NCBI RefSeq assembly: GCF_021412565.1
Contig: NZ_JAKCLJ010000003.1
Location: 248,001-312,000 of the forward strand
Direction of reading: 5' to 3'
Origin: Shewanella sp. AS1
GTDB taxonomy: Bacteria; Pseudomonadota; Gammaproteobacteria; Enterobacterales; Shewanellaceae
DNA: 64,000 nt
Part shown: piece by piece, positions 34,784 to 44,241 of the stretch
Position numbering within the stretch: the first letter of the stretch is position 1
Layout: every line of letters begins with the position of its first letter
Made by a program: the position numbers and the translations under genes
Notes under the pieces: model-generated
What the model saw: the letters and a program-made list of their open reading frames with translations, nothing else
Told to the model about the DNA's origin: nothing
Database searches by the model: none

Positions 34784-35362
34784 CTATTCAAGAACAGGCA
34801 GCGGGGCCAACATCTTGGCCATCAGATGGTGTAATCGGTCGGCGCTTTCATCCAGGTGGTGTTTGATATCGGTAAAGCCCTGAGCAAGCACTTTCCAGCG
34901 CGGGCTCATCTCATTGGCGGCAAATAACATCAACAACATAGTGCTTTTATCGTATTGCGTCATATCGACACCGGTTTCGGAGAGGCCAGCTACCATGCCA
35001 GTGTCCTGTAATAGCTGGGCATCACTGACTTGTGACTCAAATGCCACACCGTAGCCGATTAAAAAGTCTGGAAGATCATCACTATCGACATGCTGATAGC
35101 CTTTAGCCACCATGGTATCGACTATCGCTTCTTGTATATGTAAGGCGAGTGCCTGAGGGTCTACCGTATCATCCACGGACAAAGTGTTAAATTGGGGATG
35201 AAAGGCGAAACGCTGACGCTCAGGCGTGATAAAGGCAAGGTTGCCACTGGCCACAGTCATTATACGTTCTGTCTTAGGGGCAACCCCTTGTCTGGCGACA
35301 GGCTCGGTCACACAGGCGCCAAGCAGAAACAAGATGCAAAGTGTAACGGCAGCTCTAATCAT
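34784..35362 (-). CDS. DUF4136-like lipoprotein
   Basis: 192 residues. Lipoprotein signal (MIRAAVTLCILFLLGACVTE, lipobox LGAC). The mature part has the DUF4136 rhythm: FAFHPQFNTLSV, then ALALHIQEAIVDTMVAKGYQ, then DDLPDFLIGYGVAFES. Function is unknown; these proteins sit in the periplasm or outer membrane. AAGGGA precedes the ATG. No operon partner is visible. Confidence 0.7.
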   Translation of the reverse strand: MIRAAVTLCILFLLGACVTEPVARQGVAPKTERIMTVASGNLAFITPERQRFAFHPQFNTLSVDDTVDPQALALHIQEAIVDTMVAKGYQHVDSDDLPDFLIGYGVAFESQVSDAQLLQDTGMVAGLSETGVDMTQYDKSTMLLMLFAANEMSPRWKVLAQGFTDIKHHLDESADRLHHLMAKMLAPLPVLE

Positions 35363-35477
35363 AACAATATCCCTTTATTTAAGGTGTTCCTGGCCATAAA
35401 TTGATAAGTGCAGACAAGGAATTTAATGAGGTGTAAAACCGACTCGGGCTATGGCAGACCCGTTCCCGCTTCCTTTT

Positions 35478-35533
35478 TACAAAACAAAAGTTACAAAACA
35501 AAATGTACAAAACAAAATGTACAAAACAAAATC
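35478..35533. repeat. Four 14-bp tandem repeats upstream of the LysE gene
   Basis: TACAAAACAAAATG-type units occur four times in a row with changes only at unit ends. They lie about 105 bases before the exporter gene start. Confidence 0.93.
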
Positions 35534-35637
35534 ATACCATCATTTGCGTATCATCGAGCAAGCCCTATTTTTTACTGGCAACCATGGCCGTTCTCATGGA
35601 TGATATACCCCATATTTACAGTTAAATTACCCACTCA

Positions 35638-36234
35638 ATGGAACTTATCTTAGCCATCGCGCTGTTTGCGTTTTCTTCTGGCATCACCCCAGGCCCAAAT
35701 AACATCATGTTGATGACCTCAGGAGTCAACTTCGGCATCAAGCCCAGCCTGCCCCATCTGGCGGGGATCTGCATCGGCTTTCCCTGCATGGTGCTGGCTA
35801 TCGGTCTTGGGCTAAGCGCCATTTTCCAAAGCTATCCCATACTGCATCTGCTGATTAAATATGTGGGAATAACCTATCTGCTTTACCTTGCTTGGCTTAT
35901 CGCTAACAGCAGCAGTAAGATGGAGGGCAAACAGACGAGTCGCCCATTGAGTTTTATCCAGGCCGCAGCGTTCCAATGGGTCAATCCTAAGGGCTGGATC
36001 ATGGCGGTGGGTGCCGTTGCGACTTTTACTCAGATAGATCAACCGCTGACTCCGCAAGTGATCACCATCGCCTGTGTGTTTTTAAGTGTGGCCTTTCCCT
36101 GCGCCCTGGTTTGGCTGGGATTTGGTGTCGCCCTGAAACGCCTGCTTAAAAATCAGCGTCAGCAGCAGATATTCAATATCAGCATGGCATTACTGCTGGT
36201 ACTCTCTATCATTCCTATGATCGCGCCCAATTAG
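35638..36234 (+). CDS. LysE/RhtB family amino-acid exporter
   Basis: 198 residues with about six hydrophobic spans. The family motif is seen at the start as SSGITPGPNNIMLMTSGVNF (about residues 13-32), and AFQWVNPKGWIMAVGA in the middle. Such transporters export amino acids or related compounds from the cytoplasm; substrate unknown. It is followed 57 bases later by the DUF1415 gene on the same strand. Confidence 0.9.
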   Translation: MELILAIALFAFSSGITPGPNNIMLMTSGVNFGIKPSLPHLAGICIGFPCMVLAIGLGLSAIFQSYPILHLLIKYVGITYLLYLAWLIANSSSKMEGKQTSRPLSFIQAAAFQWVNPKGWIMAVGAVATFTQIDQPLTPQVITIACVFLSVAFPCALVWLGFGVALKRLLKNQRQQQIFNISMALLLVLSIIPMIAPN

Positions 36235-36247
36235 CATTGAAGACCCT

Positions 36248-36279
36248 AATTAGCCAAGAAAATAATTAGCCAAGAAAAT
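36248..36279. repeat. Perfect duplicated 16-bp unit before the DUF1415 gene
   Basis: AATTAGCCAAGAAAAT occurs twice in direct succession and ends next to the AAGGAG ribosome site of the following GTG start. Confidence 0.9.
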
Positions 36280-36291
36280 AAGGAGCTCGCC

Positions 36292-36879
36292 GTGAGTCTG
36301 CAGCGCCCAGCCCAGGATAAAGATAATCAAAGCATCGCCAGTCAGATGCAGGCCTGGGTCGAACAGGTGGTGATGAAATACAACATCTGTCCCTTCGCCC
36401 GCAAAGAGGTACTGGCCGACAGTATCCGTTATCAGGTGATCGAACATCACAAGCTTGAGCAAGTGTTAACGAGTCTTATCGAAGAGTGCCAGTTTCTCGA
36501 TAATCACAGTGAAATCGAGACCACACTCTTCATTCTTCCCCGAGGATTTGAAGGGTTTTATCTCTATCTGGATCTGGTGGATATCGCCAATGATCTGCTG
36601 ATAGAACAAGGCTACGAGGGTGTCTATCAGCTGGCCAGTTTTCACCCCGATTACTGCTTCGATGGCGAGAGCCAAGATAGCGCAGCCAACTACACCAATC
36701 GCTCGCCCTATCCCGCCTTGCATATCATTCGTGAGGCCAGCATGGAAAAGGCCCTAGCCGAATATAATGAGCCAGAAACCATTCCCGAGCGCAATATCGC
36801 CTTTGCCGAACGTAAAGGCAGTGATTTTTTCATTGAGTTGTTAAAGCGCTGCAAACACGCATCAGAATCCAAGGAGTAG
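36292..36879 (+). CDS. DUF1415 family protein
   Basis: 195 residues from a GTG start with AAGGAG seven bases upstream. The family pattern is visible in YNICPFARKEVLADSIRY, TTLFILPRGFEGFYLYLDL and SFHPDYCFDG. No activity is established for DUF1415. One base separates it from the RNase H gene, so the two share a transcript. Confidence 0.85.
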   Translation: MSLQRPAQDKDNQSIASQMQAWVEQVVMKYNICPFARKEVLADSIRYQVIEHHKLEQVLTSLIEECQFLDNHSEIETTLFILPRGFEGFYLYLDLVDIANDLLIEQGYEGVYQLASFHPDYCFDGESQDSAANYTNRSPYPALHIIREASMEKALAEYNEPETIPERNIAFAERKGSDFFIELLKRCKHASESKE

Positions 36880-36880
36880 T

Positions 36881-37645
36881 ATGTCTAGCAAATATTATGT
36901 GGTGTGGGCGGGGAGAAAAACCGGCATTTTCACCAGCTGGCCAGAAACAAAGGCCCTAGTGGATGGTTTTGCCGGTGCCAGATACAAATCTTTTAAAACC
37001 GAGGCAGAAGCCTGTGCCGCCTTTAAGGGCCAGCCAAGCGGCGGGCAAAAACCGATTAACAAGCTAAAGCAAGCGCCAAAGTCTGCGCCAGCTACGGCAA
37101 ATAAAACGAACGAAAGCGCCCAACCCGACAGCGATCTGGACATTTATACCGATGGCGGCTGTGAGCCAAACCCAGGCAAGGCAGGCTCAGGGCTGGCACT
37201 CTATCGCAGCGGCCAGCTATCTGAGCTCTGGTATGGCCTATTTAACCCCAATGGCACCAATAACAGCGCCGAGCTGAACGCCCTCTATCAGGCACTGATT
37301 ATCGCTCAAGGTGCCCTTGAACAGGGAAAAATCGTACACATTCACAGCGATTCCCAATACGCTCTGAACTGCGTGACTAACTGGGCTTATGGCTGGAAAG
37401 CGAAAAACTGGACCCGTAAAACCGGCGAGATAGCCAACCTTGAGATAATACAGCAGGCTCACGAATGCTATGATCAGTTAAAGGATAAGCTTAAAATCAG
37501 CCATGTGGCGGCTCATGTGGGGATTGAGGGCAATGAACTGGCCGATCGCATGTCAATTTATGCCATAGACCAACAAGCGCGCGACTTTTGCCGCTATAGT
37601 GAGCCCCTTGAGATAGAGAAGATCCTCGCGCTGCGCACTGGCTAG
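36881..37645 (+). CDS. RNase HI with N-terminal viroplasmin (hybrid-binding) domain
   Basis: 254 residues. Residues 4-48 are a viroplasmin/HBD-like domain (YYVVWAGRKTGIFTSW, YKSFKTEAEA) that grips RNA-DNA hybrids. After a Lys/Ala-rich linker comes the RNase HI domain with catalytic Asp91 (DIYTDGGCEPNPG), Glu131 (NSAELNALYQ), Asp157 (HIHSDSQYAL) and Asp222, with His212 in the flexible loop. It cuts RNA in RNA-DNA hybrids. The domain order resembles eukaryotic RNase H1. It is followed by a strong terminator. Confidence 0.93.
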   Translation: MSSKYYVVWAGRKTGIFTSWPETKALVDGFAGARYKSFKTEAEACAAFKGQPSGGQKPINKLKQAPKSAPATANKTNESAQPDSDLDIYTDGGCEPNPGKAGSGLALYRSGQLSELWYGLFNPNGTNNSAELNALYQALIIAQGALEQGKIVHIHSDSQYALNCVTNWAYGWKAKNWTRKTGEIANLEIIQQAHECYDQLKDKLKISHVAAHVGIEGNELADRMSIYAIDQQARDFCRYSEPLEIEKILALRTG

Positions 37646-37670
37646 TCTGAACTGCGCTTCTTTATGAAAT

Positions 37671-37702
37671 AAAAAAAGCTGGCCCACATAGGCCAGCTTT
37701 TT
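37671..37702. terminator. Bidirectional terminator between RNase H and subtilase genes
   Basis: AAAAAGCTGGCC/GGCCAGCTTTTT with a 6-base loop. It lies between convergent genes and has A and T runs on both sides. Confidence 0.94.
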
Positions 37703-37747
37703 CAATGGGAGCATGTAACCAAAACTTGCTCCTCATTCTATTCAAGA

Positions 37748-40700
37748 TTAATCCAGCATATAAGCACGCATTGTGGTCACTTGTGCAGAGCTTGACACTT
37801 CATCGCTGATATTGACTCGAAGGTGAACAAACTCACCGGCAGCAGCGGCGTTAGGCACAATCGCCACCCACTCGCCGTTAACTTGCGTGACTTCAGCATC
37901 GACCCAAGCATCTTCAGTAAACTTAGCCGATACTGGGCAGTAGATGGAGGTTGAAATGTAACTCACAGCACACTCCTGACCATAACCATACTGCAGACTC
38001 ACCTCTGATAGATTGACATTGTCGATGCCATCCATCACACCAGAGAGTTTAATCATCGCAGGTACACCCGCCGTCATAGTGTTTTGCATATCGACAGGGA
38101 TATCAATCATAGGCACTAAGACTTTCTGTGCACCTTGCAGGGTTTCATCGGTAGTGAAGTTGTACAGTGCCTGAGACATCGAACCTAAGTGATCCTTTAC
38201 AGGTGAACGTTCACCCACACCACGAGCGTAGCTCAGCAGTTCAATACCCACTTCAGCAGTCTCATCTGGCACAGTCAAAGTACCGTTAGACAGGTAAGTT
38301 GACTCACCATTTAACACTATCTTATAAGCAGAACGAGAGTTCATACCACTGAGGCCATCGTGACCATCAGAGTCACCATAAACAGGTAGAGTCATGGTGA
38401 GCACATTGGTATCACGATAGGCAATCGGGCGACCACTGGTCGACAAACTGCCACCTTTAGGACCTTTAAACCAGCTATTGGCTGACTCGGCACCGACTGT
38501 CATGAAGCGTGGACCATCAAAATAACCACCGTTGGTACTTAATGTAACGTGTGGCATCACAATGTTGGTCCAGGTATTCTTAGGCGTTGCGGTGTAATAC
38601 TCTTCACGCACCACAGGGGCTATTAGCATTTGTGGACTTCCGGTCGAGTAGAACTCGCCCGTGCTGTTGGTTTGCGTCAGGGTGTCTTTAAAGACAGGAC
38701 GCTCATCGTTATTTTGTGAGTAGTATGATGAAGTAAACTTATGCAGCTCGTTATCATGCACACGCACTAAACCGCCTTTGATACTACCGTCGGTAATATG
38801 GTGTAGCTCGTAAGTGTAAGGGGTTCTATCAACTGCAGTCCCTTTCCAACTCACCACATTATTACCTTGGCTGATCTGCTCAAGCAGGGCTTCGCCTTGC
38901 TCTGTGCTAAGGCCCATCACAGGTGAACGAGGAATCCCCGTCAACAGAGTCTTATAACGACCATTAGCTCCAGGACGATAAAATAGCACCGCAATGGCAC
39001 CATTCTTAACCGCATTATTCACCATATAGTTAGTGATATAGTACGGGTTTTGTACTAGGGCAATCTTGCCCGCTAAGTCAAATTGGCTCCAATCTGTGCT
39101 ATAACCTGCATCGCCTACAGGTACCACTTCAGCGCTGCCTTCACCATCAAAACCGACCGCTAAGCTTTGAGTCACAAGCTCAAGCTCAACGCCACTTTGC
39201 ATGGTCATTACCGTCTCAGGTGCGGTTGCGTGCGTCGATGCAAATGAGCGGAAACGATCATCATGACCCTGGGACCACAGGTAGAGACTATTAACATAAT
39301 CAGGTGCTAAATCGATAGCTGCAAGCTTTGCTAACTTATTGTCGTCAAGGGCATAGGTGAAACCAAATGAGAAACCTTGGGTTTCAATCGGCTTATCGGT
39401 CTTGAACTCTAGTTTTTGAGCCGTTTGCGCATCGAAATTAATCGACTCATCGGCCGCGATTTTCTTATTGAGATAAGCCATCTGGGTAGCAGACTCAACT
39501 AAGCCACTGGTAGTAAAGTCATTATCATAGGTCATGATATGGGCAACTATGGTGTAGTTACCTTCATCCACCTCAACAACGGCTTGACCATTGCTCAGCG
39601 ATACATATCGACCATAATCATCTTCTTCATTGATCAGATAAATTTTTGATGGACTGCTCGCTGGCATGCCACGTTGGTCAGTTGCGCTTAGCGTTAACTG
39701 CACTTGTGGTGGCTGGATCCAGAAAGACACAGGCACAGTGATCTGCTCATCCTGCTGGCCTTTTGAGCGACCTTCAATACGACCAGTGATCGCACCATAA
39801 GCACCACTGCGTAGGCCAACACTAGGATCGATCCAAACCGGAACATCAATTGAACTATTTGCTGGGACCGTTACCGACTTCACTCCTAAACCAGCAAGAG
39901 TGGCAGGCATACGAGTGATACCATCTTCACCGATAAGCTCCAATGATAGGCTGTACTCCACATCCGTATCAGAGAGATTGTCAAAAGTAACAGTGCGCTC
40001 AACCACTTCTGAATTATTGTCATAAGGGAACGAACCTAACTCAACGTTGGGCTGGGCAATCACCTTTTGCACCATAGCGCGGTTAACGTCCATTGGGCCT
40101 GCACCTTGTTCGAGTACATGCTCATCATTTTCAACCACAGACGAAGTCAGTACTTTTTTCAGCTGCATTGGCGTCAGTTCTGGACGCGCCTCTAATACTA
40201 AAGCCGCACCACCAGCAACATGAGGCGCTGCCATTGAGGTACCGGAAAGCGCACGGTAAGCAGTGACACCATTACCACCAGAAGCGGCAGCAACCACATT
40301 GACCCCTTGAGAACCGATATCTGGCTTAGCACTATGACCGTCAGGCGATGGACCACGAGATGAGAAAGAGGCAGTTTGATTGTCTCTATCGATTGCTGCC
40401 ACAGTTAATGCACTTGGCGCACAACCCGGAGAACCCACTGTTTGACGAGAAAAGCTGTTACCGGCTGAGATAACAAATAGCGTCTTCTCGCGCAACGCTT
40501 CAACCAGCTCAACCATAGGGCCTTCACATGAGGTCGCTGAACCACCTAAAGACATGTTGACAATGTCGGCACCATTATTGGCCGCCCAGATCATGCCATT
40601 TAAGATACCGTAAGTGCTACCGCCGCCGGTATTACTCAGCACCTTACCAATCAGTAAGTCGGCGCCTGGTGCCATACCGACCCACTTTCCATTAGACTCT

Positions 40701-41524
40701 TTACCCGTACCGGCGATGGTCGATGCAGTATGCGTACCGTGACCATTTAAGTCATCCACCCCATTTGATGAATAGGTAAAGTCGGCAGACATCAAAACTC
40801 GCCCAGTAAGATCCGCGTGCTCAGTGTCATAACCCGTGTCCAGTACCGCAACACGCACCCCTGCACCACTATAATTAATCGCATTTGCGCCTAAGGCACC
40901 AGTAAAGGGCACCGTTGGCACTAAGGTGTCAGCCACATCTTGCTTGTGGCCAAACACCATAGCATCGAGCCATACCCCTTCGATGCGCACATCTGAAGTC
41001 AAGGCCGAAAACACTTCTGCCGCTTGATCTTTGCTAATGCCGAAAGCGGCACTGTCAATAATCTCGATTTCACCCGTCAAAGACATACCCGCCAGTTCTG
41101 CCGGTGTTGCAGAGCCTTCTAGGGCGCCATCAGGATATTCCACGATAACCGGCAGTTTATCTGTCGAAGCATCATCATATCCAGATTGATACAACTTACT
41201 GATGTTAAACAACTCTTTATCAATAACTTTATTATCAACAAATTGCTGCGCACTTTGTGGAATAACATAAGTATCATTACCACGCTTAAAAATACTGGTG
41301 ACGACATCGCTGCCATCTTTACCCATCATGCGAATGCCCGCGAGCGAACCATCAGTTTTCACCACAGCGCTAACCTTATCGCCAGTGATCAGAGTAAACT
41401 CCACCCCTGCGGCTTGTTTCTCAAATGACACCAGCTCATCACAGAGCGCAGGAAGCGATAAGGCTCCACCCAATAGCGCAATGCAATGGGCCGCTAATTT
41501 GCTAACCCGAAAATGACTCTTCAT
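37748..41524 (-). CDS. Large secreted subtilisin-like serine protease (S8)
   Basis: 1258 residues. A signal peptide (cleavage near LPALCDE) is followed by a propeptide to about residue 200. The S8 triad is Asp229 (VAVLDTGYDTEH), His262 (NGHGTHTAS) and Ser430 (LSGTSMAAPHVAGG) with oxyanion Asn356 (SAGNS). A long C-terminal part follows: an Ig-like region and a protease-associated domain around VGDAGYSTDWSQFDLAGK. It should be exported and digest extracellular protein. Nothing nearby suggests a dedicated type I or autotransporter route. Confidence 0.93.
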   Translation of the reverse strand: MKSHFRVSKLAAHCIALLGGALSLPALCDELVSFEKQAAGVEFTLITGDKVSAVVKTDGSLAGIRMMGKDGSDVVTSIFKRGNDTYVIPQSAQQFVDNKVIDKELFNISKLYQSGYDDASTDKLPVIVEYPDGALEGSATPAELAGMSLTGEIEIIDSAAFGISKDQAAEVFSALTSDVRIEGVWLDAMVFGHKQDVADTLVPTVPFTGALGANAINYSGAGVRVAVLDTGYDTEHADLTGRVLMSADFTYSSNGVDDLNGHGTHTASTIAGTGKESNGKWVGMAPGADLLIGKVLSNTGGGSTYGILNGMIWAANNGADIVNMSLGGSATSCEGPMVELVEALREKTLFVISAGNSFSRQTVGSPGCAPSALTVAAIDRDNQTASFSSRGPSPDGHSAKPDIGSQGVNVVAAASGGNGVTAYRALSGTSMAAPHVAGGAALVLEARPELTPMQLKKVLTSSVVENDEHVLEQGAGPMDVNRAMVQKVIAQPNVELGSFPYDNNSEVVERTVTFDNLSDTDVEYSLSLELIGEDGITRMPATLAGLGVKSVTVPANSSIDVPVWIDPSVGLRSGAYGAITGRIEGRSKGQQDEQITVPVSFWIQPPQVQLTLSATDQRGMPASSPSKIYLINEEDDYGRYVSLSNGQAVVEVDEGNYTIVAHIMTYDNDFTTSGLVESATQMAYLNKKIAADESINFDAQTAQKLEFKTDKPIETQGFSFGFTYALDDNKLAKLAAIDLAPDYVNSLYLWSQGHDDRFRSFASTHATAPETVMTMQSGVELELVTQSLAVGFDGEGSAEVVPVGDAGYSTDWSQFDLAGKIALVQNPYYITNYMVNNAVKNGAIAVLFYRPGANGRYKTLLTGIPRSPVMGLSTEQGEALLEQISQGNNVVSWKGTAVDRTPYTYELHHITDGSIKGGLVRVHDNELHKFTSSYYSQNNDERPVFKDTLTQTNSTGEFYSTGSPQMLIAPVVREEYYTATPKNTWTNIVMPHVTLSTNGGYFDGPRFMTVGAESANSWFKGPKGGSLSTSGRPIAYRDTNVLTMTLPVYGDSDGHDGLSGMNSRSAYKIVLNGESTYLSNGTLTVPDETAEVGIELLSYARGVGERSPVKDHLGSMSQALYNFTTDETLQGAQKVLVPMIDIPVDMQNTMTAGVPAMIKLSGVMDGIDNVNLSEVSLQYGYGQECAVSYISTSIYCPVSAKFTEDAWVDAEVTQVNGEWVAIVPNAAAAGEFVHLRVNISDEVSSSAQVTTMRAYMLD

Positions 41525-42242
41525 ACAATTTCCTAATTTTTTATTTATTCTGGTTTTTACTTATAAGCAAAGTAAAAACGGTTCACCCACATCATTGCAA
41601 TTGTGACGGGGATAGAGGTACGCCCCTTATTTACTAGAGAATGAAAGCTGAGTACATAGGTTGATTTTTGAACAGACAAAGAAAACAACTCAGGCTTTGA
41701 AATATTTTTGTAACAATTTCAATCTGATTGCGTCGCTATTGAATTAGCAGATCAAGATGTAGCTTTTTGTAGCGGATGATTTTGAGAAAACAAAACAAAC
41801 TTAATTAAAATTCATTTCAAATCAATTACTTTCAACGATCAAGTGACAGGTGCCGAAGTCAAGTAAATGGCCAGAGTCAAAAGCGTGACACGCTATCAGT
41901 AGGAGGAGAAAATAGGATCGCCCGCCTGCAAAGCAACATGCAAACTACATTTAAATAACAAAAGCCGTGACAATAAAAACAGCACTTGAAGGCGAGCCAT
42001 AAACAGTCATGACGGGGTGAAAAATGCAAAAAAGGGGGGCAAATAAGCACTCATTTTCTGAAGCCTCAACTGGCTCAAAATAAACATCAAGCCGCGATCA
42101 ACACCAAGTCGAGAGTTTGAGAACAGCAAAATAGTGAGTCTTAGCGTAAAAATGAAGTAAACAGCTCGCCTTAGCCCATGCAGGAACTACGCTCCTGCAT
42201 TAAAAGATATGCGTTAAGATCCAGTTGTGAGACAATCACGCC
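41525..42242. other. Long intergenic region upstream of the subtilase, no gene seen
   Basis: About 720 bases with no credible coding frame. It holds the subtilase promoter on the left part, and a hairpin ATGCAGGA/TCCTGCAT at 42178-42200 without a T run, about 40 bases before the LETM1-like gene. Confidence 0.5.
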
Positions 42243-42680
42243 ATGAAAATTTATCGCAAGTTACATAAAGCTCCGGTAAGGGTGATACGTATCGGGCGCA
42301 AGCGTTTTACCCTGCGTCTCAAGCGTGACATGTTGGTGCTCAAAGATGCGCTCTCCCAAGAGAAACAGGAAACCAAAGAGATGTTGGTGGCCTACAGCCG
42401 CTATACCCGCAATCAAGCGACCAAAGAGGAGATCAAACAAGCCAACGAACAACTGGCCGATCTCATTAAAGGCCTTGGCTTAGGCGTATTTGCCATCCTT
42501 CCTTTCGCGCCTATTACTATTCCTGTGGTCGTAAAACTGGGCAAATTAGTGGGCGTTGATGTGCTGCCCAGCTCCTTTAATAACCTCTCCGAGCGTAAAG
42601 CCAATCTGAGCCGTATTGCTCAGCAAAACAAACAACAGCTTCAGGCCAATGAAATAGATAAACCCGACAATAATAGGTAA
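42243..42680 (+). CDS. LETM1-like domain protein
   Basis: 145 residues. A basic N terminus (about residues 4-30, many Arg/Lys) leads to a helix, then LADLIKGLGLGVFAILPFAP and LGKLVGVDVLPSSF, which match the core of the LETM1 domain known from mitochondrial ion-exchange proteins. A hydrophobic stretch near residues 72-96 could span a membrane. Function in bacteria is unclear. It stands alone before the aminopeptidase gene. Confidence 0.65.
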   Translation: MKIYRKLHKAPVRVIRIGRKRFTLRLKRDMLVLKDALSQEKQETKEMLVAYSRYTRNQATKEEIKQANEQLADLIKGLGLGVFAILPFAPITIPVVVKLGKLVGVDVLPSSFNNLSERKANLSRIAQQNKQQLQANEIDKPDNNR

Positions 42681-42760
42681 TTCTTGTCCCACTCGATTCA
42701 ACTTATTTTGTCCCCATGTTAGTCTTAAGCCAACTTTGATCACCAGGAAGAAAGTGGCTT

Positions 42761-44122
42761 ATGACTCAACTATTACTCACCGGAACCCAAGGTATTCCCC
42801 TTCACCTTATTCATGCTCAAGATTTCGACCAATGGCTTGAAAAACAACCAGAAAACCATCAAAACTGGCTCAAGTCGACCCGCTTCTCGGGCGAAGGATT
42901 AAGCCTGCTCCCAAGCAGTGATGGCAGTTTGGCGCAGGCTATCTATGTCACCGAAACACCGGACAGCTACTGGCTGTTTGGCGAACTGGTCAATCAGCTG
43001 CCTAGCGAACCGTTTTTCCTCGATGCCGATGAGCAGACCCTGAAACTGGCGGCTTTCAGTTGGGTACTGGGCGCCTACAAATTCGATCGCTACAAAAAGA
43101 ACGAAAAAGCCTATCCACAGCTGGTGATCGACAGCAGCGAGATAGTTGACCAAACCCTGATCTTAACCCGCTCAGTCTCTTTAGTGCGGGATCTGGTTAA
43201 TACTCCGGCGGCCGATATGATGCCCCAGCATCTGGGTGAGATCATGGAAGGTTTGGCTAAAGAGTTTGGTGCCAAGGTCACTCAGATTGTTGGCGATGAA
43301 CTGCTGGCACAAAACTACCCCACCATCCACATGGTGGGCCGCGCCAGTGCCAACGCGCCGCGCCTTATCGATCTCACCTGGGGTGATGAAACTGCGCCTA
43401 AGGTAACCTTAGTGGGTAAAGGGGTCTGTTTCGATTCGGGTGGATTAGATCTCAAGCCCGGTGCAGGCATGCGCCTGATGAAAAAAGATATGGGCGGCGC
43501 CGCCCATGTTATCGGTCTGGCGCACCAGATCATGGCCGCAAAGTTGCCCGTCAGACTGAGAGTCTTAGTGCCTGCGGTAGAAAATGCCGTCTCTTCCAAT
43601 GCGTTTCGCCCCGGCGATGTGATCACCACACGTAAAGGCTTAACCGTTGAGATAGAAAACACAGACGCCGAAGGTCGCCTAGTGCTCTGTGATGCCTTAG
43701 CCGAGGCCAGCGATGAAAAACCTGAGCTGCTGATCGACTTTGCGACCCTGACAGGCGCCATGCGTATCGCCTTAGGCACAGAGCTGCCGGGCTTTTTCAG
43801 TAACGATGATGAAGTGGCCGCAGGTTTCACTGCTGGAGGGCTCAAAGTTGAAGATCCCGTCTGGCGCATGCCACTGCATCAGCCCTACTTTGCCCTGACC
43901 AAGAGCGATATCGCCGATTTAGCTAACTGTGCTTCAGGCCCCTTTGGCGGTGCGATCACCGCGGCCCTGTACCTAGAAGCCTTCGTGGATAAGGATATCA
44001 GCTGGAGTCACTTCGATGTGATGGCCTGGAACAACCGTGCCCTGCCCGGTCGTCCTGTGGGCGGTGAGGCCTTTGGCATACGCGCCGTATTCGACTATCT
44101 GCAGCAGCGTTTCGCCAACTGA
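42761..44122 (+). CDS. M17 leucyl aminopeptidase family protein
   Basis: 453 residues, shorter than PepA. The metal and catalytic motifs are GKGVCFDSGG (219-228), KKDMGGAAHV (241-250) and NTDAEGR (300-306), as in M17 enzymes with two divalent metals. It removes N-terminal residues from peptides in the cytoplasm. The N-terminal domain is smaller than in PepA, nearer to PepB-like forms. Confidence 0.92.
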   Translation: MTQLLLTGTQGIPLHLIHAQDFDQWLEKQPENHQNWLKSTRFSGEGLSLLPSSDGSLAQAIYVTETPDSYWLFGELVNQLPSEPFFLDADEQTLKLAAFSWVLGAYKFDRYKKNEKAYPQLVIDSSEIVDQTLILTRSVSLVRDLVNTPAADMMPQHLGEIMEGLAKEFGAKVTQIVGDELLAQNYPTIHMVGRASANAPRLIDLTWGDETAPKVTLVGKGVCFDSGGLDLKPGAGMRLMKKDMGGAAHVIGLAHQIMAAKLPVRLRVLVPAVENAVSSNAFRPGDVITTRKGLTVEIENTDAEGRLVLCDALAEASDEKPELLIDFATLTGAMRIALGTELPGFFSNDDEVAAGFTAGGLKVEDPVWRMPLHQPYFALTKSDIADLANCASGPFGGAITAALYLEAFVDKDISWSHFDVMAWNNRALPGRPVGGEAFGIRAVFDYLQQRFAN

Positions 44123-44184
44123 TTTAGCTCAGCCAATCAATCGAGCTAGTTAATAAAGTCAGTCAATCAACTCTGTAAATAAAC

Positions 44185-44221
44185 AAAAAGCCCGGGTCAT
44201 CATAGACCTGGGCTTCTTTTT
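44185..44221. terminator. Bidirectional terminator between the M17 peptidase and ybiT genes
   Basis: AGCCCGGGTC/GACCTGGGCT with a 6-base loop and flanking A and T runs, between convergent genes. Confidence 0.92.
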
Positions 44222-44241
44222 AAGGACGTTAAAGCGGCAGA

